DNA of 34,632 nucleotides from positions 1 through 34,632 of the forward strand of contig CAZENQ010000027.1 of NCBI GenBank assembly GCA_964513655.1. Direction: 5' to 3'. Of this stretch, positions 17,256 to 26,609 are shown one piece after another; positions within the stretch are counted from its first letter, which is position 1, and each line of letters opens with the position of its first letter. This stretch comes from G020350405 sp964513655 (GTDB lineage: Bacteria; Planctomycetota; Phycisphaerae; Sedimentisphaerales; Anaerobacaceae). Under the pieces are notes generated by a model. It saw nothing but the letters and a program-made list of their open reading frames with translations. It did no database searches and had not been told where the DNA came from. A program made the position numbers and the translations under genes.

Positions 17256-19168
17256 GGTTTCATTCCCGAAAGCCCCAGGAAAAAGTAGAAGAAATAGCTG
17301 TCGCCGTAGCTGTTTGCGAGCTTGCCAAAGGCCACCAGTCTGTCCGGCCGGTCACGCGCGGTCGCCATGTTGCCGCCACTGTGCAGAGTGAGGAAGATGT
17401 CACTAAAGCCCTGGGCCCGCTGGTGGGTCCGGGGACTGATCTGCCGGCCTTTGAGATTGACCGGTTTTTGGTTGTGCGAGGTGTAGAGCAATACCGCCTC
17501 TTCGTAAAGGCGAGGGATTTGAGGGTAGTCGAAATCATCCAGTCGGTCGAGGTTCCGCACGAGTTTATCCAACTGTTTTGTCAGGAGGTACTGGGCCATC
17601 AGGTATTCGAAGGCCATTTGGTTTTGGTTATTTTTTTCCAGCAGGTCCGACAACACATTTATATTCAAGCGGGAGAAATCATAATTTTTGTCCACAATCA
17701 TGCTTCGCAGGCGCTGGATGTATTTGTCTTTTGAGAGGCCGGGGTCGGAGTCGAGGCGCTCGACGTAATTGTTGGCCCAGTCAGCGTCCCACAAGGTTTT
17801 GCTGAGCGCAGAGAGGTAGATACGCGCAGCGCCAATGTTACCCTTGACCATGTTGATTAGCGCAAGACGCTTTAGAATCATCGGGCGCGGGCCGAATTTC
17901 TCCAGAGATTCGGTCAAGAGATGCTCGGCCATATTTATCCGGCCCAAATCAATATAGGTGTCGAATTTTTTCCAGTATTCTTTGGAATGGTCGCGAGCGG
18001 TGAGCAGCAAGGTATCGGGATTCTGGTAATATGAGAACAGGTCGGAGGTAAGGCGGCCGGTGTGGTACAGGGCCCGGTTGGCCGCATAGACCACGAAATA
18101 GTCGGTGGGGTAACGCCGGCTGGCATCGAGTAACTCGGGCCACATCCTGTGATAAGCGCAGTAGTCAACTTCGAACACGACTTTGCGTTTTTTATTGTAG
18201 AAGAAAAAAACAACAATTCCGGCGATTGCAAAGAGCAGGCATGTTTGGATGGCATATCTAACGGCCGGTCTTGCGGCATGGCGTGAAAATATTTTCGCGT
18301 GTGTCTTGTGGGCCTTTCGGTTCGAGGTTTTCGCCGACCGGGCTTCGGCAAGGGCGCGCCAGAGTCCTATGGCGAGGGTGGCGAAGGGTATGAGCAGGTA
18401 AAGCAGGTAGAGCGTGAGCGCTGTTGTGTTGAGAATTTCATAATGGAGGGTTTTCCAGGAGAAAGGCAGTACGTTGCTGAAGGCGTCGATGATACTGACG
18501 TCAAGGATGAGAACCCCTACGACATAGGGGATAATAACAGCCAATAGCGTACACGCCGCACCTGGCAGCCAGCGTCGTTTGAAGAGGACTTCGTGGATTG
18601 CGCAGAAAAGCGCAAACAGCAAATAAGCCGCGCCTGCGATTACATACAGGATTAGAGAGGTAATGAGAAAAGTGGGCAAAGCAGCGATTTGGCCTTTCGG
18701 TGCGATTCTGAGGTAGAGACATATGAAGAACAGGGCCACTAATAACGCGAATGTAGTGCCAAAGTGATATGTATACTGGCAGTAGGGCACGAGCAGTAGT
18801 ATCGGCAACACAAAGCGGACAGGACAAAGACGGGCAGCGCCTATGGCCTTTAAGATGTAGCTCGCACAGAGGCAGATAAGCCAGGCCTGCAGCGTTACAA
18901 CGAGCGCGCCGGCCCAGGAAAAATGGAAAAGCTGGGACAGGAGGGCCGAGAGATATTCGACGAGTCCGCCGGGGTAAGATGTGAACTGCAGGAAGAAGTT
19001 CCAGCCGCGGAAGAAGACGGGGAAATTTGTGATGGTTCCGCCGCCGTGGTAGATGAGGCGGAGGTCAACTTCGAGCCAAAGGTACAGATAGAAGAGAATA
19101 AAAAAGACGAGGGTTCGCATCTGTGTGGCAAGGTCCTGATGCGATAATTTTCGGAACGAATTCAGCAT
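17252..19168 (-). CDS. C1 polytopic membrane protein, DUF6057-like
   Basis: 638 aa. About eight hydrophobic segments (roughly residues 18-33, 85-108, 117-132, 138-154, 164-190, 200-222, 250-270, 305-323) precede a soluble ~310-residue C-terminal domain. That domain is built of helix pairs, with NRALYHTGRL (364-373), PMILKRLALINMVKGNIGAA, then MAFEYLMAQYLLTKQLDKLV and RNLDRLDDFDYPQIPRLYEE: TPR-like in character. After the first helix comes DLRLIYHGGG, conserved in all copies. It resembles Pfam DUF6057, known to me mainly from Bacteroidetes. AGAGG precedes ATG 19168. The 64-base gap to the C2 propeller gene lacks the conserved cassette promoter, so it probably reads through from C2. Confidence 0.65.
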   Translation of the reverse strand: MLNSFRKLSHQDLATQMRTLVFFILFYLYLWLEVDLRLIYHGGGTITNFPVFFRGWNFFLQFTSYPGGLVEYLSALLSQLFHFSWAGALVVTLQAWLICLCASYILKAIGAARLCPVRFVLPILLLVPYCQYTYHFGTTFALLVALFFICLYLRIAPKGQIAALPTFLITSLILYVIAGAAYLLFALFCAIHEVLFKRRWLPGAACTLLAVIIPYVVGVLILDVSIIDAFSNVLPFSWKTLHYEILNTTALTLYLLYLLIPFATLAIGLWRALAEARSAKTSNRKAHKTHAKIFSRHAARPAVRYAIQTCLLFAIAGIVVFFFYNKKRKVVFEVDYCAYHRMWPELLDASRRYPTDYFVVYAANRALYHTGRLTSDLFSYYQNPDTLLLTARDHSKEYWKKFDTYIDLGRINMAEHLLTESLEKFGPRPMILKRLALINMVKGNIGAARIYLSALSKTLWDADWANNYVERLDSDPGLSKDKYIQRLRSMIVDKNYDFSRLNINVLSDLLEKNNQNQMAFEYLMAQYLLTKQLDKLVRNLDRLDDFDYPQIPRLYEEAVLLYTSHNQKPVNLKGRQISPRTHQRAQGFSDIFLTLHSGGNMATARDRPDRLVAFGKLANSYGDSYFFYFFLGLSGMKP

Positions 19169-19232
19169 AATCCTCTTAGTTACCGTATAGTATTCAGAGA
19201 TTCGCTCTGACGGCGATGGCGTAGTGGCGGCA

Positions 19233-20810
19233 TTATTCTCGCTCCTGGTACGGTCCGTAGCCGGGCGGGGCTTCGGGTCTTGGAGTTGCCATTGTTACAG
19301 GTAAATCGACCGCTATCTTGCGGGGGCTGCGAATGAGACGTCCGAATTTTTCCGCTCTAACTTTAACGGGTTGGGTTACGAGTTCGGGGACACTGTAGGT
19401 CTTGATACAGGAGTCGTAAAATGCAGGGTCTTTCTGGGGCATTATCAGGGGTTTGTGTACTTTGCCCTGGTCGTCGATATAGCTAAAGTAGGACCTGGTG
19501 AAAAGTCCGTAGTCTCTTTTGCTGCTGAAAGCAATCCATCGGCTGTTGCTTGAGAAGCTATGCCAGGACTCGCTCTTGTCGCTGTTGATATCGAGCCTTC
19601 TATAGTTGAAGCGCCCGGTCTGTTCGGCGGCTTTGAGGTCGATAATATACAGGTCGCTGCTTTGGTAGTGGACCGGGAAGGAGCCGTAATCGCTCATGCA
19701 GCAAATCAGCCAGCGGCCGTCGGGGCTTATCCTTGGCTCGAGGATGCTCAGGTGAGTGTCCTCAGATGAGAGTACGGTTTCCAGGTCGCCCCACTGGTCT
19801 TTTTGGAGGTCGTAGCTTATTCTCTGCAGGTCGTACCTGACTTCGTCATAGCGCTGCGGCGGCACTTTGTCTCTATCGGACCACAGGATGGGCGCGCTGC
19901 AGAAATAGAGGTACCGGCCGTCAGGGGACCAGGTGGGATAGGTTTCGAGTCGGTCCTTTTTGGAAAATTTTGGCGAGGTCTTTACGGTCGTAGAGTCGGT
20001 GAGATAGTAAGCAAGGAGCGAATCGAGGTCTACGACTTCGCGGACTTCGCTTCTGGCGGTGTGAAAGAACTGGCGTACTTTATTGTAAGAATATGCTACA
20101 AGCCGGCCGCTGGGGTGCCAGGCGGTGTAGGTGAATTTTGTGCCGAGCTTTCCGGCTTGGCCATCTTCTACGAGCAGGGCGCTGCTGCCGTACTTGGAGC
20201 TGCGGAAGCCGATGGCCATTTTGTCGGTACGGTTGTTGCAGAACGTATGACAGTTAAGGCACACACCCTCGTGAAACCTGTTGTCCAATACGAGTGATTC
20301 GTCGAAGTTCTGCAAATTGCGCTGGTAGATTCCCATCCTCTTCCAACTACTATGGACGGGGCGGATTTTTCTGTAGACGAGAAAGGGGTCAATGTTTTCG
20401 TTTGCGATGGTATTTGTGATGGTTTTGAAACGCGTCCATTGGTTGGTTTTGTTTTTCGCGTAGACGTCGAAATAGAGGTTGTTGCCTCGATTGGCGCTTA
20501 GCAGCTTTTTCCAGTGGCGGATGGGGATGATTATGGTGGGTGTTTTGGAAAAGAGGTCGATTGTGTCGCCGGTTGTCGAGTATATTTTGACGAGATATTG
20601 AGCGGCCGGTTCTTGGACGAGGAAGTTCAGCGGGGCGATATTGGGCGGGATGACGGTATCGGTATAATCGGGGCGTATGCGAGGGGATTTATCAACGGAT
20701 GCATACTGATCAATGACGGGGGTCCGGGCGGGGAGCAAGTGGTAGAAGAAGAGAACCGAGAAGAGCAGTATCGCGGCAAAGGCGGGGATGTAGAAGCGGT
20801 GTTTTTTCAT
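19233..20810 (-). CDS. C2 mono-heme PD40/TolB-like propeller protein
   Basis: 525 aa with a signal-anchor (about residues 6-27), CLNCH at 184-188 with the following Cys (CHTFC), and blades at TAWHPSGRLVAYSY, YPTWSPDGRYLYF, PRISPDGRWLICC and SFSSNSRWIAFSSK. QFFHTAR is kept. The cluster that is CxCxxxC in C1, C3 and C4 reads CCMSDYGSF here, so two of those Cys are Ser. The tail ends GPYQERE, with Tyr where the others have Trp. It overlaps the upstream membrane gene by 4 bases (ATGA). Paralogue of C1, C3, C4 and C5, clearly alignable end to end. Confidence 0.75.
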   Translation of the reverse strand: MKKHRFYIPAFAAILLFSVLFFYHLLPARTPVIDQYASVDKSPRIRPDYTDTVIPPNIAPLNFLVQEPAAQYLVKIYSTTGDTIDLFSKTPTIIIPIRHWKKLLSANRGNNLYFDVYAKNKTNQWTRFKTITNTIANENIDPFLVYRKIRPVHSSWKRMGIYQRNLQNFDESLVLDNRFHEGVCLNCHTFCNNRTDKMAIGFRSSKYGSSALLVEDGQAGKLGTKFTYTAWHPSGRLVAYSYNKVRQFFHTARSEVREVVDLDSLLAYYLTDSTTVKTSPKFSKKDRLETYPTWSPDGRYLYFCSAPILWSDRDKVPPQRYDEVRYDLQRISYDLQKDQWGDLETVLSSEDTHLSILEPRISPDGRWLICCMSDYGSFPVHYQSSDLYIIDLKAAEQTGRFNYRRLDINSDKSESWHSFSSNSRWIAFSSKRDYGLFTRSYFSYIDDQGKVHKPLIMPQKDPAFYDSCIKTYSVPELVTQPVKVRAEKFGRLIRSPRKIAVDLPVTMATPRPEAPPGYGPYQERE

Positions 20811-22696
20811 TTTGCTATACCCAGGTCTCCAAAATTAAAGTAGAAGAGGTAGCTATCACCAAAATCGCGCAGTGTCAGACGCATAGCGGTCAATCTATCG
20901 GTGGCATCTAAACTCGTAGAGATATCGCTGAACCGGCGGGCCAAGTCGTAAGTTTGCGGGCTGATTTGGCGGCCCTCGAGGTCAACCTTTGTGCCAGTAA
21001 GGACTTCATAAACAAGGATGGCCTGCTCGTAGAGCGGTGGAATCTGCGGATAATCGAAATCATCCAAGCGGTGGAGGTTCTGGACAAACTTATCGAGCTG
21101 GCTGGTGAGCAGGTACCAGGCCATCAGGTATTCGAATGCCATATGGTTGTATCTGTTCTTTTCGAGCAAGTCGAGGAGGATTCTTTCGGGCTGGTAGCCT
21201 GTGAAGCCGTAATCGTTCTCCATCGTCAGGCTTGTTAAATGCCGGACGCGTTTATCTGTTGAGAGGTCAGCACCGGAATCGAGCAGTTTGAGGTAATTGC
21301 TGGCCCAGTCGGCGTGAAAGGGGGTTTTAGAGAGCGCTCCGAGATAGACCCTTGCGGTGTTGATATCCTGCTTGACCATAGCAATCAATGCGAGGCGTTT
21401 TAGAATCTTGGGGCGTTCTCCGAGCCTTTCGAGGGACTCAGCGAGGGCACTTTCTCCCATGTTCATAACGCCCAGGTCGATAAAGACGTCAGATTTTTTC
21501 CACTGCGCCGGGCGATGTTCTATGGAAGTGAGGAAGAGGGTGTTGGGGTGCTGGTTGTATGCGAACATATCGTATGGGAGCCGGCCGGTATGATACAGGG
21601 CCCGATTGACCGCGTGGACAATAAAGAAGCTGTTTGGGTGGCGGCGATAGGCGGCGAGCACCTGCGGCCACATTTTGTTGTAGGCATAGTAATCGGCCTG
21701 GAGTGTAGTTTTTAGTTTGTAATCGTGAAAAAAGAAAGCAGCGGCGCCGGCGAGGACAAGCAGCAGAGATGATTCAAGAGACCATTTTAGAACGGGCGAG
21801 CCTGTATACCACGAAAGTATGCTCGAGCGCAGCTTAGGGGATTTACGGCGATGCCTTTGTTTAACCTTTCTGCCGGCGGATAATCGCCAAAGTCCCAATA
21901 GCAGAGCGGTCAAAGGCGGGAGCAGATAAAGGACATAGAGCGCCTCTGTCATTCTTCTGCGGGTCTGGTGGGACAGAATCTTGTTAGAGAAAGGTAATAA
22001 ATCGGTGAAGGCTTCGTTAGTACTTACGCCGAAAATGAGGACACCGAGCACGAAGGTGGTGACGGCAGCGGAGACCAAATACATCAGGGCCATCTGCCAG
22101 CGGCGATTGAAAAGCAATTCGTGAGTCGCGCAGATCAGTGCGAGGAGCAGGTAGGCGGCGCCTGCCGTTACATACAGAATTCCAGACAGCAGAAGAAAAA
22201 CGAGCAAGCGAGGGAACCTGGTGTCCGGGGCCGCTTTCAGGTACAGACATACGAAAAGTAGCGCCATTAGTAATGCTGTTGTGGTGACGAATTGATATGT
22301 GTACGTGGTGTATGTAATGAGCACAAGGACCGGAGGGACAAAGCGTAGGCAACGAAAGTGTGAGGCTTTTATCAGCCTTAAGAAATAATCGGTACACAGG
22401 CAAATCAGGGCCGCCTGGAGAGTTACGACGAGCGCTCCGGCCCAGCCGATGTAAAAGAACTGAGACAGGAAAGCCGAGAGATATTCTACGAGGCCGCCGG
22501 GGTAGGGTGCAAGGTGGCGGAAAAAGGCCCAGGTTCGGAAGAAGGCAGGGAAATTTGTAATAGTTTGTCCACCGTGATAGATAAGGCGCAGGTCCACCCG
22601 GAGCCAGAGGTACAGGTAGAACAGGAGAAAGAAGAGCACGGTGCGGAGCGGCCCGGCGCGGTTTTGACTTAATAATTTGCGAAGCAAATTCGGCAT
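20807..22696 (-). CDS. C2 polytopic membrane protein, DUF6057-like
   Basis: 629 aa from ATG 22696. The frame is open to an ATG at 22714, but the paralogues start with M-L-N-S/T-x-x-K, which aligns with MPNLLRKLLSQN at 22696. It keeps DLRLIYHGGQ after the first helix, multiple membrane helices to about residue 310, NRALYHTGRL, KRLALIAMVKQDI, MAFEYLMAWYLLTSQLDKFV, QNLHRLDDFDYPQIPPLYEQ and the final FGDSYLFYFNFG. The C-terminal domain is helical-repeat (TPR-like). It has the conserved cassette promoter (22874-22884), a leader of about 170 bases, and a short upstream ORF whose TAA overlaps this ATG (TAATG). Confidence 0.65.
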   Translation of the reverse strand: MPNLLRKLLSQNRAGPLRTVLFFLLFYLYLWLRVDLRLIYHGGQTITNFPAFFRTWAFFRHLAPYPGGLVEYLSAFLSQFFYIGWAGALVVTLQAALICLCTDYFLRLIKASHFRCLRFVPPVLVLITYTTYTYQFVTTTALLMALLFVCLYLKAAPDTRFPRLLVFLLLSGILYVTAGAAYLLLALICATHELLFNRRWQMALMYLVSAAVTTFVLGVLIFGVSTNEAFTDLLPFSNKILSHQTRRRMTEALYVLYLLPPLTALLLGLWRLSAGRKVKQRHRRKSPKLRSSILSWYTGSPVLKWSLESSLLLVLAGAAAFFFHDYKLKTTLQADYYAYNKMWPQVLAAYRRHPNSFFIVHAVNRALYHTGRLPYDMFAYNQHPNTLFLTSIEHRPAQWKKSDVFIDLGVMNMGESALAESLERLGERPKILKRLALIAMVKQDINTARVYLGALSKTPFHADWASNYLKLLDSGADLSTDKRVRHLTSLTMENDYGFTGYQPERILLDLLEKNRYNHMAFEYLMAWYLLTSQLDKFVQNLHRLDDFDYPQIPPLYEQAILVYEVLTGTKVDLEGRQISPQTYDLARRFSDISTSLDATDRLTAMRLTLRDFGDSYLFYFNFGDLGIAK

Positions 22697-22752
22697 TAGC
22701 TTGCGTGCCCCCATTTTTGGACGGGTCGCGGGATGTGGGCTGTTTTTTCCAT
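22696..22752 (-). other. Possible leader peptide upstream of the C2 membrane gene
   Basis: An 18-codon ORF (MEKTAHIPRPVQKWGHAS) ends in TAA that overlaps the membrane-gene ATG (TAATG). GGACTATCT, conserved with C3, lies before its ATG. The C3 leader has a start at exactly the same distance (56 bases) from its membrane-gene start. Whether it is translated is unknown. Confidence 0.35.
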
Positions 22753-22873
22753 AAGATAGTCCTGGTCAAAAGGTCACTGCTTGAAGCAAAATATTCAGCA
22801 CGAAATAAAAAATAAGCTCATCAGGCACCTGCCGGAGAATTAAACTTAATGAGCACAGGGTTTAATAAGAGGC
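22697..22873 (-). repeat. Conserved 5' leader shared by C2 and C3
   Basis: This leader aligns along most of its length with 26362-26538. Shared blocks include the GATAGTCC region, AATATTCAGCAC, AAGCTCATCAGGCACCTG (contains the palindrome CAGGTGCCTG), AATTAAA and AATGA. C4 and C5 leaders do not share it clearly. It indicates a relatively recent cassette duplication or a conserved RNA leader. Confidence 0.6.
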
Positions 22874-22908
22874 ATTATATCATACTGCTTCCTGGATTGC
22901 ACATTTTC
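22874..22908 (-). promoter_or_regulatory. Conserved cassette promoter, C2
   Basis: Minus-strand extended -10 TATGATATAAT (22884-22874) with a conserved GAAAATGTGC box (22908-22899). The box ends 19 bases before TATAAT, so its 3' half (GTGCAA) falls at the -35 position with a 17-base spacer. Confidence 0.65.
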
Positions 22909-22942
22909 TGGGGCGAGGTGAGGTTGTGGAACGGACAGCCTT

Positions 22943-24517
22943 TTATTCGCGGTCCTGCCAGCGTTGGTCGACAGGCGCATCTTTGGCACCTGGAGTAGCC
23001 ATTGTTATCGGCAGATCAACAGGGATTTTTGGGGCGCTGCGAACAAAACGGGCGAGCTTTTCACCTTTAACTTTGACGGGTTCAGTGACAAGCTCGGGTA
23101 CACCGTGGGTCCAAGTGAAAGAATCAAAGAATTCGGGGTCCTTCTGCGGCAGGAGAATCGGCTTGTGAGCCTTGCCATCGTGGTCGATGTAGCTGAGGTA
23201 TGTCCTGGTGAATAGGCCATTTTCCCTTTTACTGCTGAAGGCAATCCAGCGGCTGTTGCTGGCCCAGCTGGTCCATGTTTCACTCTGGTCGCTGTTGCAA
23301 TCGAGTCGCCTATATTCATACCTGCCGTTTTCGAGGGCGGCGTTCAAATCCATTATGTACAGGTCGCTGCCGGGGCGATAACTGGCCCAGCAACTGTAAT
23401 CGCACATGCAGAAGATGAGCCAGCGGCCGTCGGGGCTGATTTTCGGCTGGAGGATGCTTAGGCCGGTGTCGCGGGCGGAAAGGAGGGTCTCGAGCTGGCC
23501 CCACTGGTCGCGGTCCAAGTCGTAGCTTATTCTCTGCAGGTCGTATTTGACCTGTCTGTATCGGTCAGGGGGCAGTTTGTTTTGGTCGGTCCACAACATC
23601 GGTGCGCTGCAGAAGTACAGGTACCGGCCGTCGGGGGACCATGCGGGGAAGGTTTCGAGGCGGTCTTTGGCGGAAAACTTAGGGGAGGTCTTTACGCTTT
23701 TTGAATCAACGGCGTAGTAAAGCAGGGCCGAATCGAGGTCAACAACGTCACGCACCTGGTTTCTGGCGAAGTGAAAGAACTGGCGTACCTTATTGACGGA
23801 ATAGACAGCGAGTTTGCCGCTGGGGTGCCAGGAGGTATATCCAAATTTGGTCTGGAGCTTGAACATCCTGTCATCCTGCACGAAGACTGTAAAACTGCCC
23901 TGTCTTTTGCTTCGGCTCCCAAAGAACATTTTGTCCGTGCGGTTGTTGCAGAACGTGTGGCAGTTGATACAGACACCTCGAACGCTTTTGCTGGATAATA
24001 CCGGTGTGTCATCGTAGCTCTGCAGATTTCGCTGGTGAATGGATGTTTCGCCGGTGCTGTAGACAGGCCGAATCCTTCTGTAGACGAGGAAAGGGTCTAT
24101 GGGCTCATTGGCGATTTGGTTGGTGATGGGAGCAAAGCGGTTCCAAGGTCCGTCCTCGGTTTTGACAAAGACATCAAAGTGTAATTGTCTTCCGCGGTTG
24201 ACGTTAAGAAGGTTATGCCAAGCGCGCTGTGGAATAATAATCCTGGGTGAGCGGCTGAAAATTTCGATTGATTTACCCCGCTGGGAATATATTTTCGCAT
24301 AATATTGTGAACCAGCTTCCTGCACGAGGAAGTTCAAGGGTGCGATGTTCGGCGGGATGACCGTGCCATTGTAGTCGGGACGGATGTTGGCGGGGCGAGC
24401 GATGGAGCGGTATTGTGTGATTTCTACATTGCTATCCCGCAGCGCGTAAATCAACGTGGCGGTCGCTAATACGACGAGGACCAACACGGGGGCCAGATAT
24501 TTGTAATTTTTTGTCAT
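22943..24517 (-). CDS. C3 mono-heme PD40/TolB-like propeller protein
   Basis: 524 aa with a signal-anchor (about residues 8-26) and CINCH near 183-187, followed by Cys (CHTFC). Blades: TSWHPSGKLAVYSV, FPAWSPDGRYLYF, PKISPDGRWLIF and SWASNSRWIAFSSK. The FCMCDYSCW cluster keeps CxCxxxC. QFFHFAR and WHPSG histidines are kept. The late Cys seen in C1, C2 and C4 (FYDSC) is Phe here (FFDSF). The tail ends QRWQDRE. It overlaps the C3 membrane gene by 4 bases. Confidence 0.75.
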   Translation of the reverse strand: MTKNYKYLAPVLVLVVLATATLIYALRDSNVEITQYRSIARPANIRPDYNGTVIPPNIAPLNFLVQEAGSQYYAKIYSQRGKSIEIFSRSPRIIIPQRAWHNLLNVNRGRQLHFDVFVKTEDGPWNRFAPITNQIANEPIDPFLVYRRIRPVYSTGETSIHQRNLQSYDDTPVLSSKSVRGVCINCHTFCNNRTDKMFFGSRSKRQGSFTVFVQDDRMFKLQTKFGYTSWHPSGKLAVYSVNKVRQFFHFARNQVRDVVDLDSALLYYAVDSKSVKTSPKFSAKDRLETFPAWSPDGRYLYFCSAPMLWTDQNKLPPDRYRQVKYDLQRISYDLDRDQWGQLETLLSARDTGLSILQPKISPDGRWLIFCMCDYSCWASYRPGSDLYIMDLNAALENGRYEYRRLDCNSDQSETWTSWASNSRWIAFSSKRENGLFTRTYLSYIDHDGKAHKPILLPQKDPEFFDSFTWTHGVPELVTEPVKVKGEKLARFVRSAPKIPVDLPITMATPGAKDAPVDQRWQDRE

Positions 24518-26361
24518 TTTTTCAAGCCGGAGCGATTGTAAAGATAATAAAGGAGAAAACTGTCGCCGTAGTCTTTGACCAGTTCGTTGAAGGCGGCCTG
24601 TTTGTCTTCGCCGTAACTATCAAGTATCCGGAAGAAGGTTGCGAAGCTCTGGCGAGATTGTTGGCTGATTGTGCGGCCGTGCAAATCAATCTTTTTTTTC
24701 GTCACGGCGGTGTACAGTAGTATTGCCTCCTCATAATGGCGAGGGATTTGTGAATAGCCGAAGTCATCCAATCGGTCAAGGTCCCGGACGAACATGTCAA
24801 GGCGTTTGGTCAACAGGTGCACAGCCATCAGGTATTCAAAGGCCACCTGGTCATTGGCGCTATTTTCGTGCAGGGTCGAGAATATGTCCGCGTCGTCTTT
24901 TTTGGGCATCAGGCGGCGCAAATCCTGGATTCTCCGGTCGGTTGACAGTTCGGGGTCAGACTGCATAAGAGCCAGGTAATAATCGGCCCAGTCGGCATGA
25001 AAGAGGGTCTTGCCGAGCGCCCCGAGATAAATCCTTGCGGCACCTAAATTGCCCTTTGCCAGGTTTATCAGGGCGAGGCGTTTTAGAATTACGGGGTGCT
25101 CACCGAATGCTTCGAGCAATTCGGCGAGGTCTCCTTCGGCGCGGTTTAGGAAGCCGAAATCAATGCAAGTGTCAAATCTTTTCCAGCGGAGGATGCGGTC
25201 GGCCCTTCTGCCGGTGAGGAACAGTGTGCCTGGATGCTGGGGAAATGCGAACATCTCTGAAGGCAGTCGGCCGGTATGATATAAAGCGCGGTTGACCTGA
25301 TGGACGACATAGAAGCTATTGGTGTGGCGGCGCGCGGCCTCGAGGACTTTCGGCCAGTTCCTGCGGTGCGTATGATAATCAACCTCAAGCAAGGTTCTTT
25401 GTTCGCTGTCCAAGGAAAATAGTATGGCGGCGCCGGCGGTTACGAGTAACAAGGACGATTGACCGAACCATCTGAGTACCGGCGAGCCGGTGTGCTCCGA
25501 AGATATCAATTGCAACAGTTTTTGCTCTATATCTGTGCTTACAAGGATTCGCCAAAGGCCGAATGCAAGTGCGGTCAGGGGTAAGAGCAGGTAGATTATA
25601 TGGGGGATTATTATCATTTTCCTGCGCTCCGGGTAAAGCATGACCTGCCAGGAGACAGGTAGTAGCTGTCCAAAGGCATCGGCAAGACTTACACCGAAGA
25701 GGAGAACGCCCGTGAGATATGTGATAAGGACGGCTGAAAATAAATATAGCGGAGCCATCTTCCAGCGGCGAGAGAAGAACAGTTCGTAAATGGTGCAGAG
25801 CACTGGAAAGAGCAGATAGGCGCCGCCGGCGATTGGACAGGTAACCAAAGACAAAATCAGAAAAACAATGAAGCGACGCAGGTTATTATTCGGGGCGATT
25901 TTGAGGTACAGGCAAACAGAAAGCAGGGACACCAAGAAAGCTGTGGTGGTGACGAAGTGATAGGCATACCGAGTATAAGCGATAAGCAGGAGAATGGGGG
26001 GGATAAAACGAAGCCAGCGGAGGCGAGAAGCGGCAATTACCTTTAAGAAATAGTCGAAGCACAGGCAAATGAGCCAGGCCTGGAGCGTTACGATAAGCGC
26101 ACCTGCCCAGCTGACATAGAAGAACTGGGACAGGAAGGCTGAGGAGTATTGCACGAGGCCGCCGGGGTATGAGACAGACTGGCGGAAGAACTCCCAACCG
26201 CGGAAGAAGACGGGGAAATTCGGGACCATTCCGCCGCCGTGATAAATAAGACGGGTGTCGACGCCAAGCCAGAGGTACAGGAAGAACAAAATGAAGAAGC
26301 AAAGGTTTCGAATTTGCCTGGCGAGGATTTGACCGGATGATTTGGGAAGGGAAGTCAGCAT
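24514..26361 (-). CDS. C3 polytopic membrane protein, DUF6057-like
   Basis: 615 aa, the shortest of the five; the loop between the last two membrane helices is short (STDIEQKLLQLISSEHTGSP) compared with the Lys/Arg-rich loop of C4. It keeps DTRLIYHGGG, NRALYHTGRL, KRLALINLAKGN, VAFEYLMAVHLLTKRLDMFV, RDLDRLDDFGYSQIPRHYEE and the final YGDSFLLYYLYNRSGLKK. ATG 26361 aligns with the other copies (MLTSLPKSSGQ). Conserved promoter at 26539-26549. A 20-codon upstream ORF overlaps this start. Confidence 0.65.
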   Translation of the reverse strand: MLTSLPKSSGQILARQIRNLCFFILFFLYLWLGVDTRLIYHGGGMVPNFPVFFRGWEFFRQSVSYPGGLVQYSSAFLSQFFYVSWAGALIVTLQAWLICLCFDYFLKVIAASRLRWLRFIPPILLLIAYTRYAYHFVTTTAFLVSLLSVCLYLKIAPNNNLRRFIVFLILSLVTCPIAGGAYLLFPVLCTIYELFFSRRWKMAPLYLFSAVLITYLTGVLLFGVSLADAFGQLLPVSWQVMLYPERRKMIIIPHIIYLLLPLTALAFGLWRILVSTDIEQKLLQLISSEHTGSPVLRWFGQSSLLLVTAGAAILFSLDSEQRTLLEVDYHTHRRNWPKVLEAARRHTNSFYVVHQVNRALYHTGRLPSEMFAFPQHPGTLFLTGRRADRILRWKRFDTCIDFGFLNRAEGDLAELLEAFGEHPVILKRLALINLAKGNLGAARIYLGALGKTLFHADWADYYLALMQSDPELSTDRRIQDLRRLMPKKDDADIFSTLHENSANDQVAFEYLMAVHLLTKRLDMFVRDLDRLDDFGYSQIPRHYEEAILLYTAVTKKKIDLHGRTISQQSRQSFATFFRILDSYGEDKQAAFNELVKDYGDSFLLYYLYNRSGLKK

Positions 26362-26417
26362 TTCTTTGAGTGCTCCTGTTTTGCGAGGTGTCGCAAGATG
26401 GGAGCTCTGGTTTCCAT
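26355..26417 (-). other. Possible leader peptide upstream of the C3 membrane gene
   Basis: A 20-codon ORF starting METRAPILRHLAKQEHS ends in TGA just inside the membrane gene (ATGCTGA). Its ATG is 56 bases from the membrane-gene ATG, as in C2, and is preceded by AGAGGACTATCT. Seven of the first 18 residues match the C2 ORF by my alignment. Confidence 0.35.
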
Positions 26418-26538
26418 GAGATAGTCCTCTGGCAATGTCACGGCTCGAAGCTAAATATTCAGCACAAGATAAGAAACAAGCTCATCAGGCACCTGTCTGG
26501 TAAATTAAAGCCAATGAACACAAAGCTTACAAAAGGAC
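26362..26538 (-). repeat. Conserved 5' leader shared by C3 and C2
   Basis: Homologous to 22697-22873; the same blocks occur in the same order, including AATATTCAGCAC and AAGCTCATCAGGCACCTG. Confidence 0.6.
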
Positions 26539-26573
26539 ATTATATCATACTGTTGTGGGAAATGCACATTTTC
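26539..26573 (-). promoter_or_regulatory. Conserved cassette promoter, C3
   Basis: Minus-strand extended -10 TATGATATAAT (26549-26539) and GAAAATGTGC box (26573-26564), with spacing identical to C2. Confidence 0.65.
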
Positions 26574-26609
26574 CCCTGCAAATAAAGGGGTAGTGGGTGT
26601 ATCAGGCTT

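Noticed and set aside
22815..22830. CTGATGAG (minus strand) in the C2 leader, also near 26480-26495 in C3, resembling a hammerhead ribozyme core
   Set aside because: The required GAAA box and the enclosing stems are not present; what follows is GCTGAATATT without complementary helices.
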